NCBI GenBank assembly: GCA_916048095.2
Contig: OU696579.1
Coordinates: 1 to 64,000 of the forward strand
From: Sacculina carcini
Lineage: Eukaryota; Arthropoda; Thecostraca; Sacculinidae
Reading direction: 5' to 3'
DNA length: 64,000 nt
Position 1 is the stretch's first letter. Each line of letters starts with the position of its first letter. The translations under genes were made by a program, and so were the position numbers. Shown in pieces: positions 55,269 to 63,709 of the stretch. The notes beneath the pieces are model-generated. The model saw only the letters and a program-made list of their open reading frames with translations, did no database searches and had not been told where the DNA came from.

Positions 55269-55472
55269 GCACAGGTAGTGTTACACAGGAAAAATGCATA
55301 AGTGCTGATTCAGTAGAGACACAGTTGTGCAGATCTTGTGAGCGTCATTGAGAGTCTTGTGTGAGCGCGTATTGTGAGCGGAGTGTGCATGAGCGTTGTA
55401 AAGTGTGATGTGGTTGCGTCATGTAATGTTCACTGTGAAAAATATATAATGTGTTCTGTGTAATATACAACA
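55077..55472 (+). repeat. 3' LTR of the Mag-like element
   Basis: A 396-bp copy of the 5' LTR, bounded by the polypurine tract on the left and the CTTTT target duplication on the right. It carries (TG)37 at 55,191-55,264, the same repeat number as the 5' LTR. Confidence 0.95.
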
Positions 55473-57745
55473 CTTTTCAATGACATCAAATGATAGCAAT
55501 GATACATTGGAAAATTTTACAGCCACTGTTGATATATGATCCAAAATGTAGTCACATTTGTTCCACTCAGCCCGCATAACCAAATTTGCCAAAGAAAAAT
55601 TCGAAACAAAGGTATCAGAAAAACAAAGGCCTGAAAGTTTCAGGAGAGGCAAATTGATATAGGAGACGCAAGCCGGAGGCAAGCGGGTCACCCAGTATGC
55701 AGCAAGTTTTAGTAGCCATTCAGCATGCCTAGCGAATGACACATGGCTTTGACAGGTGCACACTAAGAGAAGGTACCCCACGCAAGATCAATGGGACCCT
55801 ACCCCGCTACCTCTATGCAGTCTGTTCTCGGAGTTGTATTTTGAAGAAAACATTTACTCCTGAAATTGCGATGGCTTTGTGCTGTATTTATTTTAATTCG
55901 TTTACGTTCAGAAAATTCTAATTTTTCTTGTTCGCTCTGGTCCATTTCTCTTTTATACTTTTAAAATTTTGAAATTTTACTTTTAAAATTAAAATTTTAT
56001 AAATTTTTCTTTTATACTTTTATACTTCCAAGCATGGGCGTAGATTTGCGTCGAGGCTCGGGGGGATGACAGTCATCATGCATTAGTGTTCAAAGATGAC
56101 TCAGTTGGTCAATTACATGGTACCCTCAACAATTTTCAGCCTATTAAATTACAACACATATACCCCAATTAAAAATATATTGCGTAATATAATTCTTCAC
56201 ATATATATCATTTTTTACATTTTTGGTGTATTGTCATTTGCCTTCTTTGCTGATTTTGATGACGATATACCCAATGAACTGAACTCAGCAGAATTCCCAG
56301 AGGTATAATTGCATATTCATACCCCAAGTCAATTTGTCGGGTGGTATATATACCCCCCATACCCCCCAGTATTTGCGCCCATACTTCTATGCATTGGGTT
56401 GTCAGCACTTCATGCCTTACTAAAGACAGCTTACCGTACACATCCAAATGATAAGTCTGATGATGATGCCTGATGATGACAGTTGATATAATACACAATA
56501 ATTCACCATCAGTTACAGTTACGATGTAAGAAAATGTTCTGACTGACAAAAAATATGCTACAATTTAATGAGTAAGTACTGGGTTAATGAAACTAAAAAA
56601 ATTGTTTTAATTCCATTCGTACTTGAATACGTCAGCCTGCATTCAATATTCCTGTGATTCCGTAGAATATGTAATCAAATAAATGATGCCGTGTACCAGA
56701 TTTAGGCAATTTTTCACAGAAAATGACTAAAAATGTGCATGGCTCGAGATTGCCGGGTCGGCACGCAGGTATGTCCCAAGTCAAAAATATATATAATTGT
56801 AATATTTAGTATATTTATAAACCATGGAGAATGGGAAAAACATCGATCGGCACAATTTTGAGGAACTTTTTGATTTTGATTTGGTCCGACTTCGTAGTTA
56901 AAATTCACTTCTCTTCACCACCTTCGAATGAAAATATTCTCATCTTTTTCCTCATAAGTTTGCTCGTTTATATGTTTTTGGTTTTGTACACCTTTCAATA
57001 CATCTTCCGAATTTAATTTTTACATGTTTGTGTTTGTTTTTCGCTTCATATTCATAATTTACCTAAGTTTGCGCAGTCCCCCCAAGTCGTTTTCCACTAA
57101 CCCCGTTCGAATTTTATCTGTCACACACTTGTTATTATTTTGTGCGCTATTTTATACAAATGTTTCTTGTTATTGTTGTTGCTATATAGCGGAGGTTTTC
57201 CGTGTGCTTGTTTTCGGCGTTTGTCTACAATACGATCATCAAGGCTGCCATTTCAAGGTTGCAATTTCTCTACGTCGGCAATTGTTCGAACTCTCATCGC
57301 TCAAATTGCGATAACCGTCAACGTGTAAAACACATAGGTGTATTAAGAAATTGTGCTCATCCGAGTATACTGGTGCCATATTGCAAATGTCTGTCTGTCA
57401 AGTCAGTAATGAGATACTCCACGCACCTATTGATGTGGCTCGGCATAATGTACTGCCACTTTAGCGTTGATATTTAATAGTAAATTAGGCGATTACGGAC
57501 GTGTTATGCGACTTAAGACAAGCTGCGCATTTCCACGAGAAACGAGATTATTTCAATACCTCAATCTCACTGAGAATGCAATTCATTGCAGAATAAGAAA
57601 AGGGATTACAGCAAGGCTTTCTATTTTTGTGAGTGATTATTTTTAGCAGTAGCTTAGCTATTCCTCTTGCGAACAATTGCAAGCTCACACATGCATATAT
57701 TTGGGTTTATAGAAATCAAACAAACATATGTGCGTGTATGTAGAA
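55473..57745. other. AT-rich intergenic DNA, no supported gene
   Basis: After the target duplication the host sequence resumes. At 55,920-56,030 it becomes extremely AT-rich, with recurring TTTTAAAATT and TTTTATACTTT motifs. A possible short inverted-repeat element occupies 56,033-56,383. The remainder (to about 57,745) is AT-rich with scattered short open frames lacking recognisable domains. I see no RNA gene. Confidence 0.7.
56033..56383. mobile_element. Possible hAT-like MITE, about 350 bp
   Basis: The ends form imperfect terminal inverted repeats: the left reads ATGGGCGTAGAT and the right, reverse-complemented, reads ATGGGCGCAAAT. A run of six G follows inside each end (near 56,060 and 56,345-56,367). 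The 8 bp outside each end (CTTCCAAG and CTTCTATG) agree at six positions, which could be a decayed 8-bp target duplication as made by hAT elements. There is no transposase. The inner sequence is AT-rich. The family assignment is inference. Confidence 0.4.
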
Positions 57746-57773
57746 GTGACCGTCACAAGTGAGGTATAAATAG
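57746..57773 (+). promoter_or_regulatory. Candidate core promoter: palindromic CRE-like site and TATA box
   Basis: GTGACCGTCAC at 57,746-57,756 is an inverted repeat around a single C and resembles a cAMP-response element with one extra base. Nine bases downstream, TATAAATAG (57,765-57,773) matches the consensus TATA box. A start about 30 bp downstream (near 57,795) would give a leader of about 65 nt before the ATG at 57,861. Chance TATA matches are common in AT-rich DNA; the support here comes from the combination with the downstream ATG and splice donor. Confidence 0.4.
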
Positions 57774-57860
57774 TGATGGTGTTCGACGGTGTGTGGAGAA
57801 GGCGTTTGGTTACCTTTTACACCGCACTGCTACTACTCACCAATCCAACAATTTTCCGAG

Positions 57861-57887
57861 ATGAGCAAACTTGCATACATTTTCCAG
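57861..57887 (+). CDS. Candidate first coding exon of an unknown gene (partial)
   Basis: An ATG with purine at -3 opens nine codons (MSKLAYIFQ) ending exactly at a strong splice donor, CAG|GTGAGA (junction after 57,887, phase 0). It lies about 95 bp after a TATA box, the layout of a short first exon in a compact gene such as a secreted peptide. If not spliced, the frame closes after 26 codons. I found no convincing partner exon. The best acceptor downstream (polypyrimidine tract then CAG at 59,515-59,517) leads to a stop within six codons in this phase. The product is unrecognised, and the exon could be non-functional. Confidence 0.25.
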
Positions 57888-60047
57888 GTGAGAAATGTTA
57901 TATTTGATTATTCTTTCAATCTGGCAACAAACCAATTGTGAAGTAGTCAGAGATGTTAGCATGGTTGAAGGCGGAAGAAATATACAGGGGGAAGAGAACG
58001 ATGGAATGAAAATGTGAAAGGATGCCTTTTAAAACAAGCACGATCTGTATTTGAGAGGATCAAAGGCTGACAGATGAAGGTGTAAAATTGTGCGGAAATA
58101 AGCGAGATAAATCTTGAGACATTTAAAAGGACATCTCAGAAAATATGAAGTGCAAGTTCATAAGTAATATTATGAACTCAATTTTTTAACATAATTTTTA
58201 TAAGGTATATATTCAAGGAATTTTACATACCATGTATTTTTCTAAATGACTCAGATAAATGTTTCATGAAAACACCATTCAGTTCATTTGCTTCAATGTG
58301 GGTAAACACTTGTTTAAACAGCAATTCAGATGGAAACGTAAGCTTCAGACAACGTAATACGACCTATATGAAAGAATTAATGGATAAAAAGATTAACACT
58401 GATATCCGGATGCTGGTCATTTTTGCATTGCATTTTTCCATTGTATGCAGTATTCAATACAAATTACATGGTAAATGGTACAGGGTACATGACTTATGGT
58501 TATATCAAGCACTACTAACGTGCACTGCCCGATGTTTGAGTAGAGATGCAAAACACCGTTTTTGTTACGTTTTTTAACAAAAAACATGCTCTTTTTAGGT
58601 CTTTCGGTTTTATGATTGTATAGGATTAGCCCCAATTTTCCTTAGACGTAGGATTTTAGTACATAGAAACGGGTTTAATTGAAGTTATTTAAATATTTAC
58701 GTGTCATATTTCAATGATAATTCAATAAGATAATTCAACACTACTCTAATGAACAAAATAGAATAATAAACGAAAATATTTGTAAATAAATATGCCAGGA
58801 GACTGTTTGTCAGTTCATTCGGCTCTTTGTTTTAAGCCAGGATTTTTCATTTAATAAACCATTGTTTTTTACGAAAGCTGGCTTTAATGATGTGGATATT
58901 TGAATTAAATTGTCAGTAGAACAAAACAAATTAATTGATTGACCAAGTGGTTTTTTCTTAAAATATAAACCATATTTTAATAAAAAGAAGTCATGATGTT
59001 TTTAAACTCGTTTTAAATTCCTTCCATTGATGTAAAGATTTGGAAAAGGTTGTCAGCATGACATGTCAAGTAATTGATTTGCCAAGTGTTTTTTAAACAA
59101 CATTTTGTTTAATGAAACAATGGTTTTTTGAAAACAGGATTTATGAACGATAGATTTGATTGATGTACGGAATGTACGGGTGTGGGATGTGTGTGTTCAA
59201 ATACCTTTTGTATATAAAATAACCTGCTGGTATAAGCGGCTGGTTAAACCACTAAACTGTTTTTTTAACTATCCTTTCCAAATAGATTTTATTGAAAGAC
59301 AGTTTTTGGTGATGTAGAGATTTAAAAACACTAATCAACAGAACAAGGAAAGTTAAACCAAATTATACCAAGTAGTTGTCTATTTTTTAAATCTTGTTTT
59401 TTAGACCTACTTGAATGGACGACGATTTATTTGATGTGGTTATACCTTTTGTACATTAAATATATTTCATCAGTCGTTATTTTCCTCCACTGAAAGAATG
59501 CCCGTTTTTCTGTGCAGGATTTTCACTGTGAATAATGTGGTTCGCTTCTATTCGTAGTCTCTTTAGGGTAGTAGCTTAGTGTGTATGTTGGTAGTATTTG
59601 TGGATGTATTTCCAGTGTTTATACTTGCCAATAATTAATATGGTGAAAGGGATGATGCTTAAGATGTTCAGCGGAATTCGAAGCATCATAGTATGTTCAT
59701 TTCTGGGAGGAAAAAGGTGATGTGTAAAAACATCAAAATTATGTCATTTGTTGTTGTTTTTGTAACATACTGCGTGCGCCTATGCTTCGCTTGGTTACTT
59801 GAGCACTGCAATATTATATTGCTAGCCGTGCAGCGTCTATCCGCAAAACGTCCTGGTGTATGTCAGTGTGCAGTGTGTATGTGTTCACTGGATATTGTGT
59901 TTACTTAAGCTCAGTCTCACGTATCGTTTTGTGAATACACGTATCACAGTTTTAAAATAGTTTCAGGCTTTTAATAAAAACCGGTTGTCAAACCCTTCTT
60001 CCTACATAATGATAAACTCAATAATTGAATACATAGCTGTATTTTAC
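57888..60047. other. AT-rich intergenic or intronic DNA
   Basis: No supported coding exon, RNA gene or intact mobile element is visible. T-runs and A-runs are frequent. A degenerate tandem repeat of about 140 bp fills 58,840-59,480. If the exon at 57,861 is real, this stretch would be its intron. Confidence 0.6.
58840..59480. repeat. Degenerate tandem repeat, unit about 140 bp
   Basis: A string of shared motifs recurs in the same order: TGATGTrrAkATTT, then GTCAGyAkrACA or similar, then ATTGATTkrCCAAGTG, then a T6 run and TAAA. TGATGT occurs near 58,889, 59,030, 59,162, 59,311 and 59,438, and CCAAGT near 58,943, 59,082 and 59,368. Spacing is about 130-150 bp or double that. Copies are heavily diverged, so this is an old array of four to five units. 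Confidence 0.5.
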
Positions 60048-60551
60048 TGTGGTTTGATGTCCATTTTTACACCACGAAAACAAAACTACCTTGTAAAATG
60101 ATGAACTCTATTGATGCGGACAACAAATATGATTTAACAACAACAAGATGAAAACTCACACTTACACAGTAGAGCAATAATCTCTCTCTAGGCTGGCATA
60201 AATTATATCCACACAAACAGCACACAGAAGACTACCCCGACCAGTCCACACATAACCACACAACGCACGATGAGCACTACCACACCACTCCTGTCATTAC
60301 ATACGAGCCGCTAACACCAGTACACGCTGCATACCAACATACAAACACGAAGTAGAATCACACGCATAAATACAGTGACGCACATACACACACACACACA
60401 CAAGTCTACGCTCAGTCACACACAGGTACACACACAAGTCTACGCTCGCAGGCGCACACGCTCTCCTACACTCACGCTCAACTCAGCAAACGCATTCACA
60501 CCCACATTCATTCCTTCGCACAGCGTTCAATTTCTGACCAACAATACCACA
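60048..60551 (-). repeat. Inferred 3' LTR of the minus-strand element
   Basis: The LTR start is well placed: on the minus strand the purine tract AAGGGGGAG is followed at 60,551 by TGTGGTATTG. The far end is inferred from a matching short inverted repeat, TGTGGTTTG at 60,048 on the plus strand, giving TGTGGT...ACCACA ends and a length of 504 bp. The LTR contains a short (AC)9 run and two copies of CAAGTCTACGCTC 34 bp apart (60,401 and 60,435). Without the other LTR the left border is uncertain. Confidence 0.5.
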
Positions 60552-60560
60552 CTCCCCCTT
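60552..60560 (-). other. Polypurine tract of the minus-strand element
   Basis: AAGGGGGAG on the minus strand sits directly before the inferred LTR start and 14 bp after the pol stop. This is the expected plus-strand primer position, and it leaves no room for an env gene. Confidence 0.8.
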
Positions 60561-60574
60561 GATCTCAAGATCAA

Positions 60575-63500
60575 TCAATCACCTACGAAATAATCGTCCA
60601 TCCAAGGCGGACGTCTCCTCTCTCTGGTAGATCTCCGAAGAATGTGCTCACTCCGGTCTTCTTCGGCTCCATTATGTATGTCAGTTGTCTCGAGCACTTC
60701 GTTCGTGTCCGCTGCACAGTCATCTGGAGTCTGATTGTCCACGTCTTGACCACCGGCGTCATCTCGATTATTGTCTTCATCATACACACGCCGCAGATCT
60801 AGTAGATGCCTCGGTACTCCATCCACCGATACATTGTTTGAGGACTGAATCCCGGTCACTCTTCCTTTTGACCAATGCGACGTACATCTTGCCCCAGGTG
60901 GCTTTACCCACACCTCATCGCCGATTTCTATGCCCGAGTTCTTCTCGCCGTCGTCATTGTGGGCTGGCAAAACCTCCGGATGTCGCCAGGCATATGTGTA
61001 GACACTGTGATGCGGCGCCTTGTCTTCAATTCGATCCGATTTGGGCGCCATGTTGTACCAAAATACCGCCTCGAGCGGGGAGATGCCAGCTCTCTCCGCT
61101 ATCCTCTTTATCGTACGATGATGCCGTTCGACAATACCGTTTCCGCTGGGTCGATAAGCCGCTCGGAAAAACCTGCTGATTTTCCAGCCATCGAGGGTTT
61201 CCCTGAGTAATTCTGACTTGAACACCGTTCCATTGTCCATCAGCACTTGTTCAACAGGCCCTCGCTCATAAAATACTTGGTTCAGGATATTTGAAATCTC
61301 ATTTGCCGACTCTGCACGCAGCTCTCGCCATATCGCGAACCTTCCAGGGCCGCAATCAACAATAGAAAGAAATGGACGATATCTGAAATGAGTAACATCG
61401 ACTGCCAATCTTGTCCAGACTGTTGGCACGTGCAGCTCGCCCGCCTCGTGAGTCACCGGCGCAGGATCGATAGACTGACACTCCAGACAGCTCTTCACCA
61501 CACGTTTCACCTGTTGACGTGTCACAGTAGGGTCCACTTGCTTAGCGAGAGATAACGTTCTGTCAACGCCCATATGATGACTACGGTGGAGATCTTTCAC
61601 TCTTTCCAACGCCATGCCGCATGTTTCGTTTACCGGTTTTCTCTCGAGCTTCAGCATCCATTGCCTGTTGATGCGCGTCAATGAGTCTGCTTTGTTACTT
61701 GCTGTAGGAACAAGAATCAATCTCACTTCGAGACGCAATTCATCAATTAACTCCTTGACTACTCCCAGTCGTCGTTTCACAAGAACTTCTGCAGCTCCTT
61801 TTGTCTTCACTCTGTTCTCGTCGGATAGTGTGGCACGCAACCAGCCAAAAACTGTAGCGGAGTCGGTGCGTACTTCTATACATCCTAATCCCCACTTTAT
61901 TGCAAGATTGAGTCCTCTGGATACAGCTTCAAGCTCAGCGACGTTTATATGATTGAAGTCATCTTTTTTCCTCTGCCACGAGGCATCTTCCACTACGATT
62001 CCGTCGATTTCGATTACTGTTCCAATAGCCTGATTACTGGCGTCACACCAGACAACACCAGATTTCGATTCTGAAACCGACCATTTTCCCTGCACTGGAT
62101 CTTCGCTTTTCACTTGTTCTAGCATGTCGTGTGTAACAGACAGAACTTCCTCCCGGACTGTGTCATCCCAGCCACCATCGGATGAATGACGTTTGACATA
62201 GCTGCACGCCGGTCTGAGCCACCCGGCAATGGGATAGTGGCCCAACAATTTCCCACATAAAGAAAACAGTTGGCGTTTAGTCAGTGTACGATCTACCTGC
62301 GGTAACTCATTTCCCCGACGAAACTCCAGCAAGCCCGCTGCATTTCTCTGCACTCTCAGACCAAGCACTGCACCGCCAACAATTGGAGTCGGATCTTTGG
62401 CAATCAGTCCATACTTGCGCAAATGATCAACCACATGATTCGGGTTCACTTTTGTTGTATCAACCACAATATCATCGATATAGGAATCGGTTGCTTCACG
62501 GATAACTTTTGACTTCTCCAGCACTCTGCGCAAAATTCTGGTCATGATTCGCGGTGCTGAGCTGAGACCAAACCCCAATCTCGTGAGGCAGTATGTTATG
62601 CCCCCATACTTAACCAGTTGATACTGCCAGAGCTTCGGATGCACACGTATTTGGAGATATGCTGACTTCAAGTCAACCAGCGCCGTCGCACCTCTGATTC
62701 GTCGCCATCGCCGAAGCTTTTCCGCGCAAACATCGATGTAATCATCACCAGTGTGACTGCTGACATATTCGTTTAGCTCCCTGAAGTCAATCACTGGACG
62801 CGTTTTGTGTTTGGTTGTTTGCACAACCGCCAACAATGGTGATACTCCTCTCTTGACTTGTTGTGACCACGGCACCAATATTCCTTCGCTTATCCAGCGC
62901 TTCACTTCTTTGTCAAACTCCTCCTTACATCCTCCTTTCAACGTTTGTTCGTAACATCCAATTGACTTGGTCAAAACAGGTGACGTTTCCTTCAGAAACC
63001 ACTCGACTTCCCAATAACTACCATTCAATTTCGCTGAAAAATCTTTGTCACTGAACTGGTCTTCAAAGAACTCAGACTTCAACCTTCCATCAGACATGCT
63101 CATCTTGCAACATTCGGTGTTTTCATCCTCCTTCGGATGTACTGCAGTCCCGCTAACAGCAATAACGCTTGAAAACGCGTCAACATTACTGTTTTTCCCC
63201 GGCTGTTTTAGCAACTTTCCGAACTCCACTCCACGTTTTGTGATTGTGACTTTTTCAAACTGATTAATGATGTCCATTCCGAGAATTACATCGAACCCAC
63301 TCACTACTTCCGGAAGGACAAGCACTTGCGCATGCAATTCTTCACCATTGACCACGATACACGTTTTACACGTACCTAAACACAAAATTTCACTTCCGTC
63401 TACTGTGACGACACGCTTTGGCTCCTTAATGAATGCCAAGCCACATTTTGCAGACACAATACTTTTTGAACACCCGGTGTCGATCATAGCCGTCACTGTT

Positions 63501-63709
63501 CGTCCACAAATTCGTACTCTCGCACTCATTAGACCCCCGCGTTGCGCCTCCACTGTACAGAGGGGGAGCTTCTTGGCGCTGAAGCCCCCCCTACATCGTT
63601 TCCCTTTGCGCACTTTGCTGCAACATGTCCTGTCTGACCGCAATTGAAGCACACTATCGCGGAACGTCTGCAGTGTCGCGCCATATGGGCACCTCCGCAG
63701 TTGAAGCAT
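60575..63709 (-). CDS. Pol polyprotein of the minus-strand Gypsy-type element
   Basis: An open frame of 1,044 codons, in the usual size range for a Gypsy pol. Domains by residue: aspartic protease around IDTGCSKS (76-83) with the ILGMD motif (142-146); reverse transcriptase about 265-450, with ALVDLKSAYLQI (343-354) and YIDDIVV (410-416); RNase H about 550-680, with CDASN (555-559), AELEA (591-595), RTDSA (614-618) and NKADSLTR (672-679). Integrase follows, with a zinc-binding domain (about 708-744, ending CLEC) and a core with VDV (770-772), LMDNG (823-827) and GIVERHH (858-864). A basic C-terminal part holds a GDEVWV motif (930-935). The first ATG at 63,709 is probably not the natural start: the frame overlaps gag and should be entered by -1 frameshifting near 63,600. 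The frame looks whole. Confidence 0.9.
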   Translation of the reverse strand: MLQLRRCPYGATLQTFRDSVLQLRSDRTCCSKVRKGKRCRGGFSAKKLPLCTVEAQRGGLMSARVRICGRTVTAMIDTGCSKSIVSAKCGLAFIKEPKRVVTVDGSEILCLGTCKTCIVVNGEELHAQVLVLPEVVSGFDVILGMDIINQFEKVTITKRGVEFGKLLKQPGKNSNVDAFSSVIAVSGTAVHPKEDENTECCKMSMSDGRLKSEFFEDQFSDKDFSAKLNGSYWEVEWFLKETSPVLTKSIGCYEQTLKGGCKEEFDKEVKRWISEGILVPWSQQVKRGVSPLLAVVQTTKHKTRPVIDFRELNEYVSSHTGDDYIDVCAEKLRRWRRIRGATALVDLKSAYLQIRVHPKLWQYQLVKYGGITYCLTRLGFGLSSAPRIMTRILRRVLEKSKVIREATDSYIDDIVVDTTKVNPNHVVDHLRKYGLIAKDPTPIVGGAVLGLRVQRNAAGLLEFRRGNELPQVDRTLTKRQLFSLCGKLLGHYPIAGWLRPACSYVKRHSSDGGWDDTVREEVLSVTHDMLEQVKSEDPVQGKWSVSESKSGVVWCDASNQAIGTVIEIDGIVVEDASWQRKKDDFNHINVAELEAVSRGLNLAIKWGLGCIEVRTDSATVFGWLRATLSDENRVKTKGAAEVLVKRRLGVVKELIDELRLEVRLILVPTASNKADSLTRINRQWMLKLERKPVNETCGMALERVKDLHRSHHMGVDRTLSLAKQVDPTVTRQQVKRVVKSCLECQSIDPAPVTHEAGELHVPTVWTRLAVDVTHFRYRPFLSIVDCGPGRFAIWRELRAESANEISNILNQVFYERGPVEQVLMDNGTVFKSELLRETLDGWKISRFFRAAYRPSGNGIVERHHRTIKRIAERAGISPLEAVFWYNMAPKSDRIEDKAPHHSVYTYAWRHPEVLPAHNDDGEKNSGIEIGDEVWVKPPGARCTSHWSKGRVTGIQSSNNVSVDGVPRHLLDLRRVYDEDNNRDDAGGQDVDNQTPDDCAADTNEVLETTDIHNGAEEDRSEHILRRSTRERRRPPWMDDYFVGD

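Larger units (their letters stand above)
50549..55472 (+). mobile_element. Mag-like Ty3/Gypsy LTR element, broken, young
   Basis: A full-length LTR element of 4,924 bp. Both LTRs begin TGATATGGCG and end in ACAACA, and the element is flanked by a perfect 5-bp target duplication, CTTTT (50,544-50,548 and 55,473-55,477). In order it holds the 5' LTR, a primer site resembling tRNA-Ser, gag, zinc-knuckle remnants, protease, reverse transcriptase, RNase H, integrase, a polypurine tract and the 3' LTR. Size, gene order and the serine-tRNA primer agree with the Mag lineage, whose pol is often labelled K02A2.6-like. The gag-pol region is broken in roughly four to six places. The LTRs differ at only about three sites outside the microsatellite (about 1%), so insertion was recent. 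Confidence 0.93.

Noticed and set aside
55419-55781. 120-codon minus-strand frame
   Set aside because: It overlaps the end of the 3' LTR and crosses the insertion border, so it cannot be a native host exon as read; no domain is recognised.
56208-56549. 113-codon minus-strand frame
   Set aside because: It spans the right end of the possible MITE and has no recognisable domain.
57095-57120. tRNA or tRNA-derived SINE (GTTCGAAT B-box-like motif)
   Set aside because: No matching A box at proper spacing and no T-arm pairing. Similar motifs near 57,284 and, on the minus strand, near 50,275 also fail.
58266-58577. 103-codon plus-strand frame
   Set aside because: AT-rich with no domain; length is within chance for this composition, and no splice or promoter signals fit.
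59515-59540. Second exon for the candidate gene at 57,861
   Set aside because: The acceptor is good, but in the required phase the frame reaches a stop within six codons, so it does not support a longer coding gene.
60552-60577. env gene downstream of pol in the second element
   Set aside because: Only about 14 bp separate the pol stop from the polypurine tract.
60601-62505. Plus-strand frames opposite the second retroelement
   Set aside because: They are antisense shadows of the long pol frame and carry no domain of their own.
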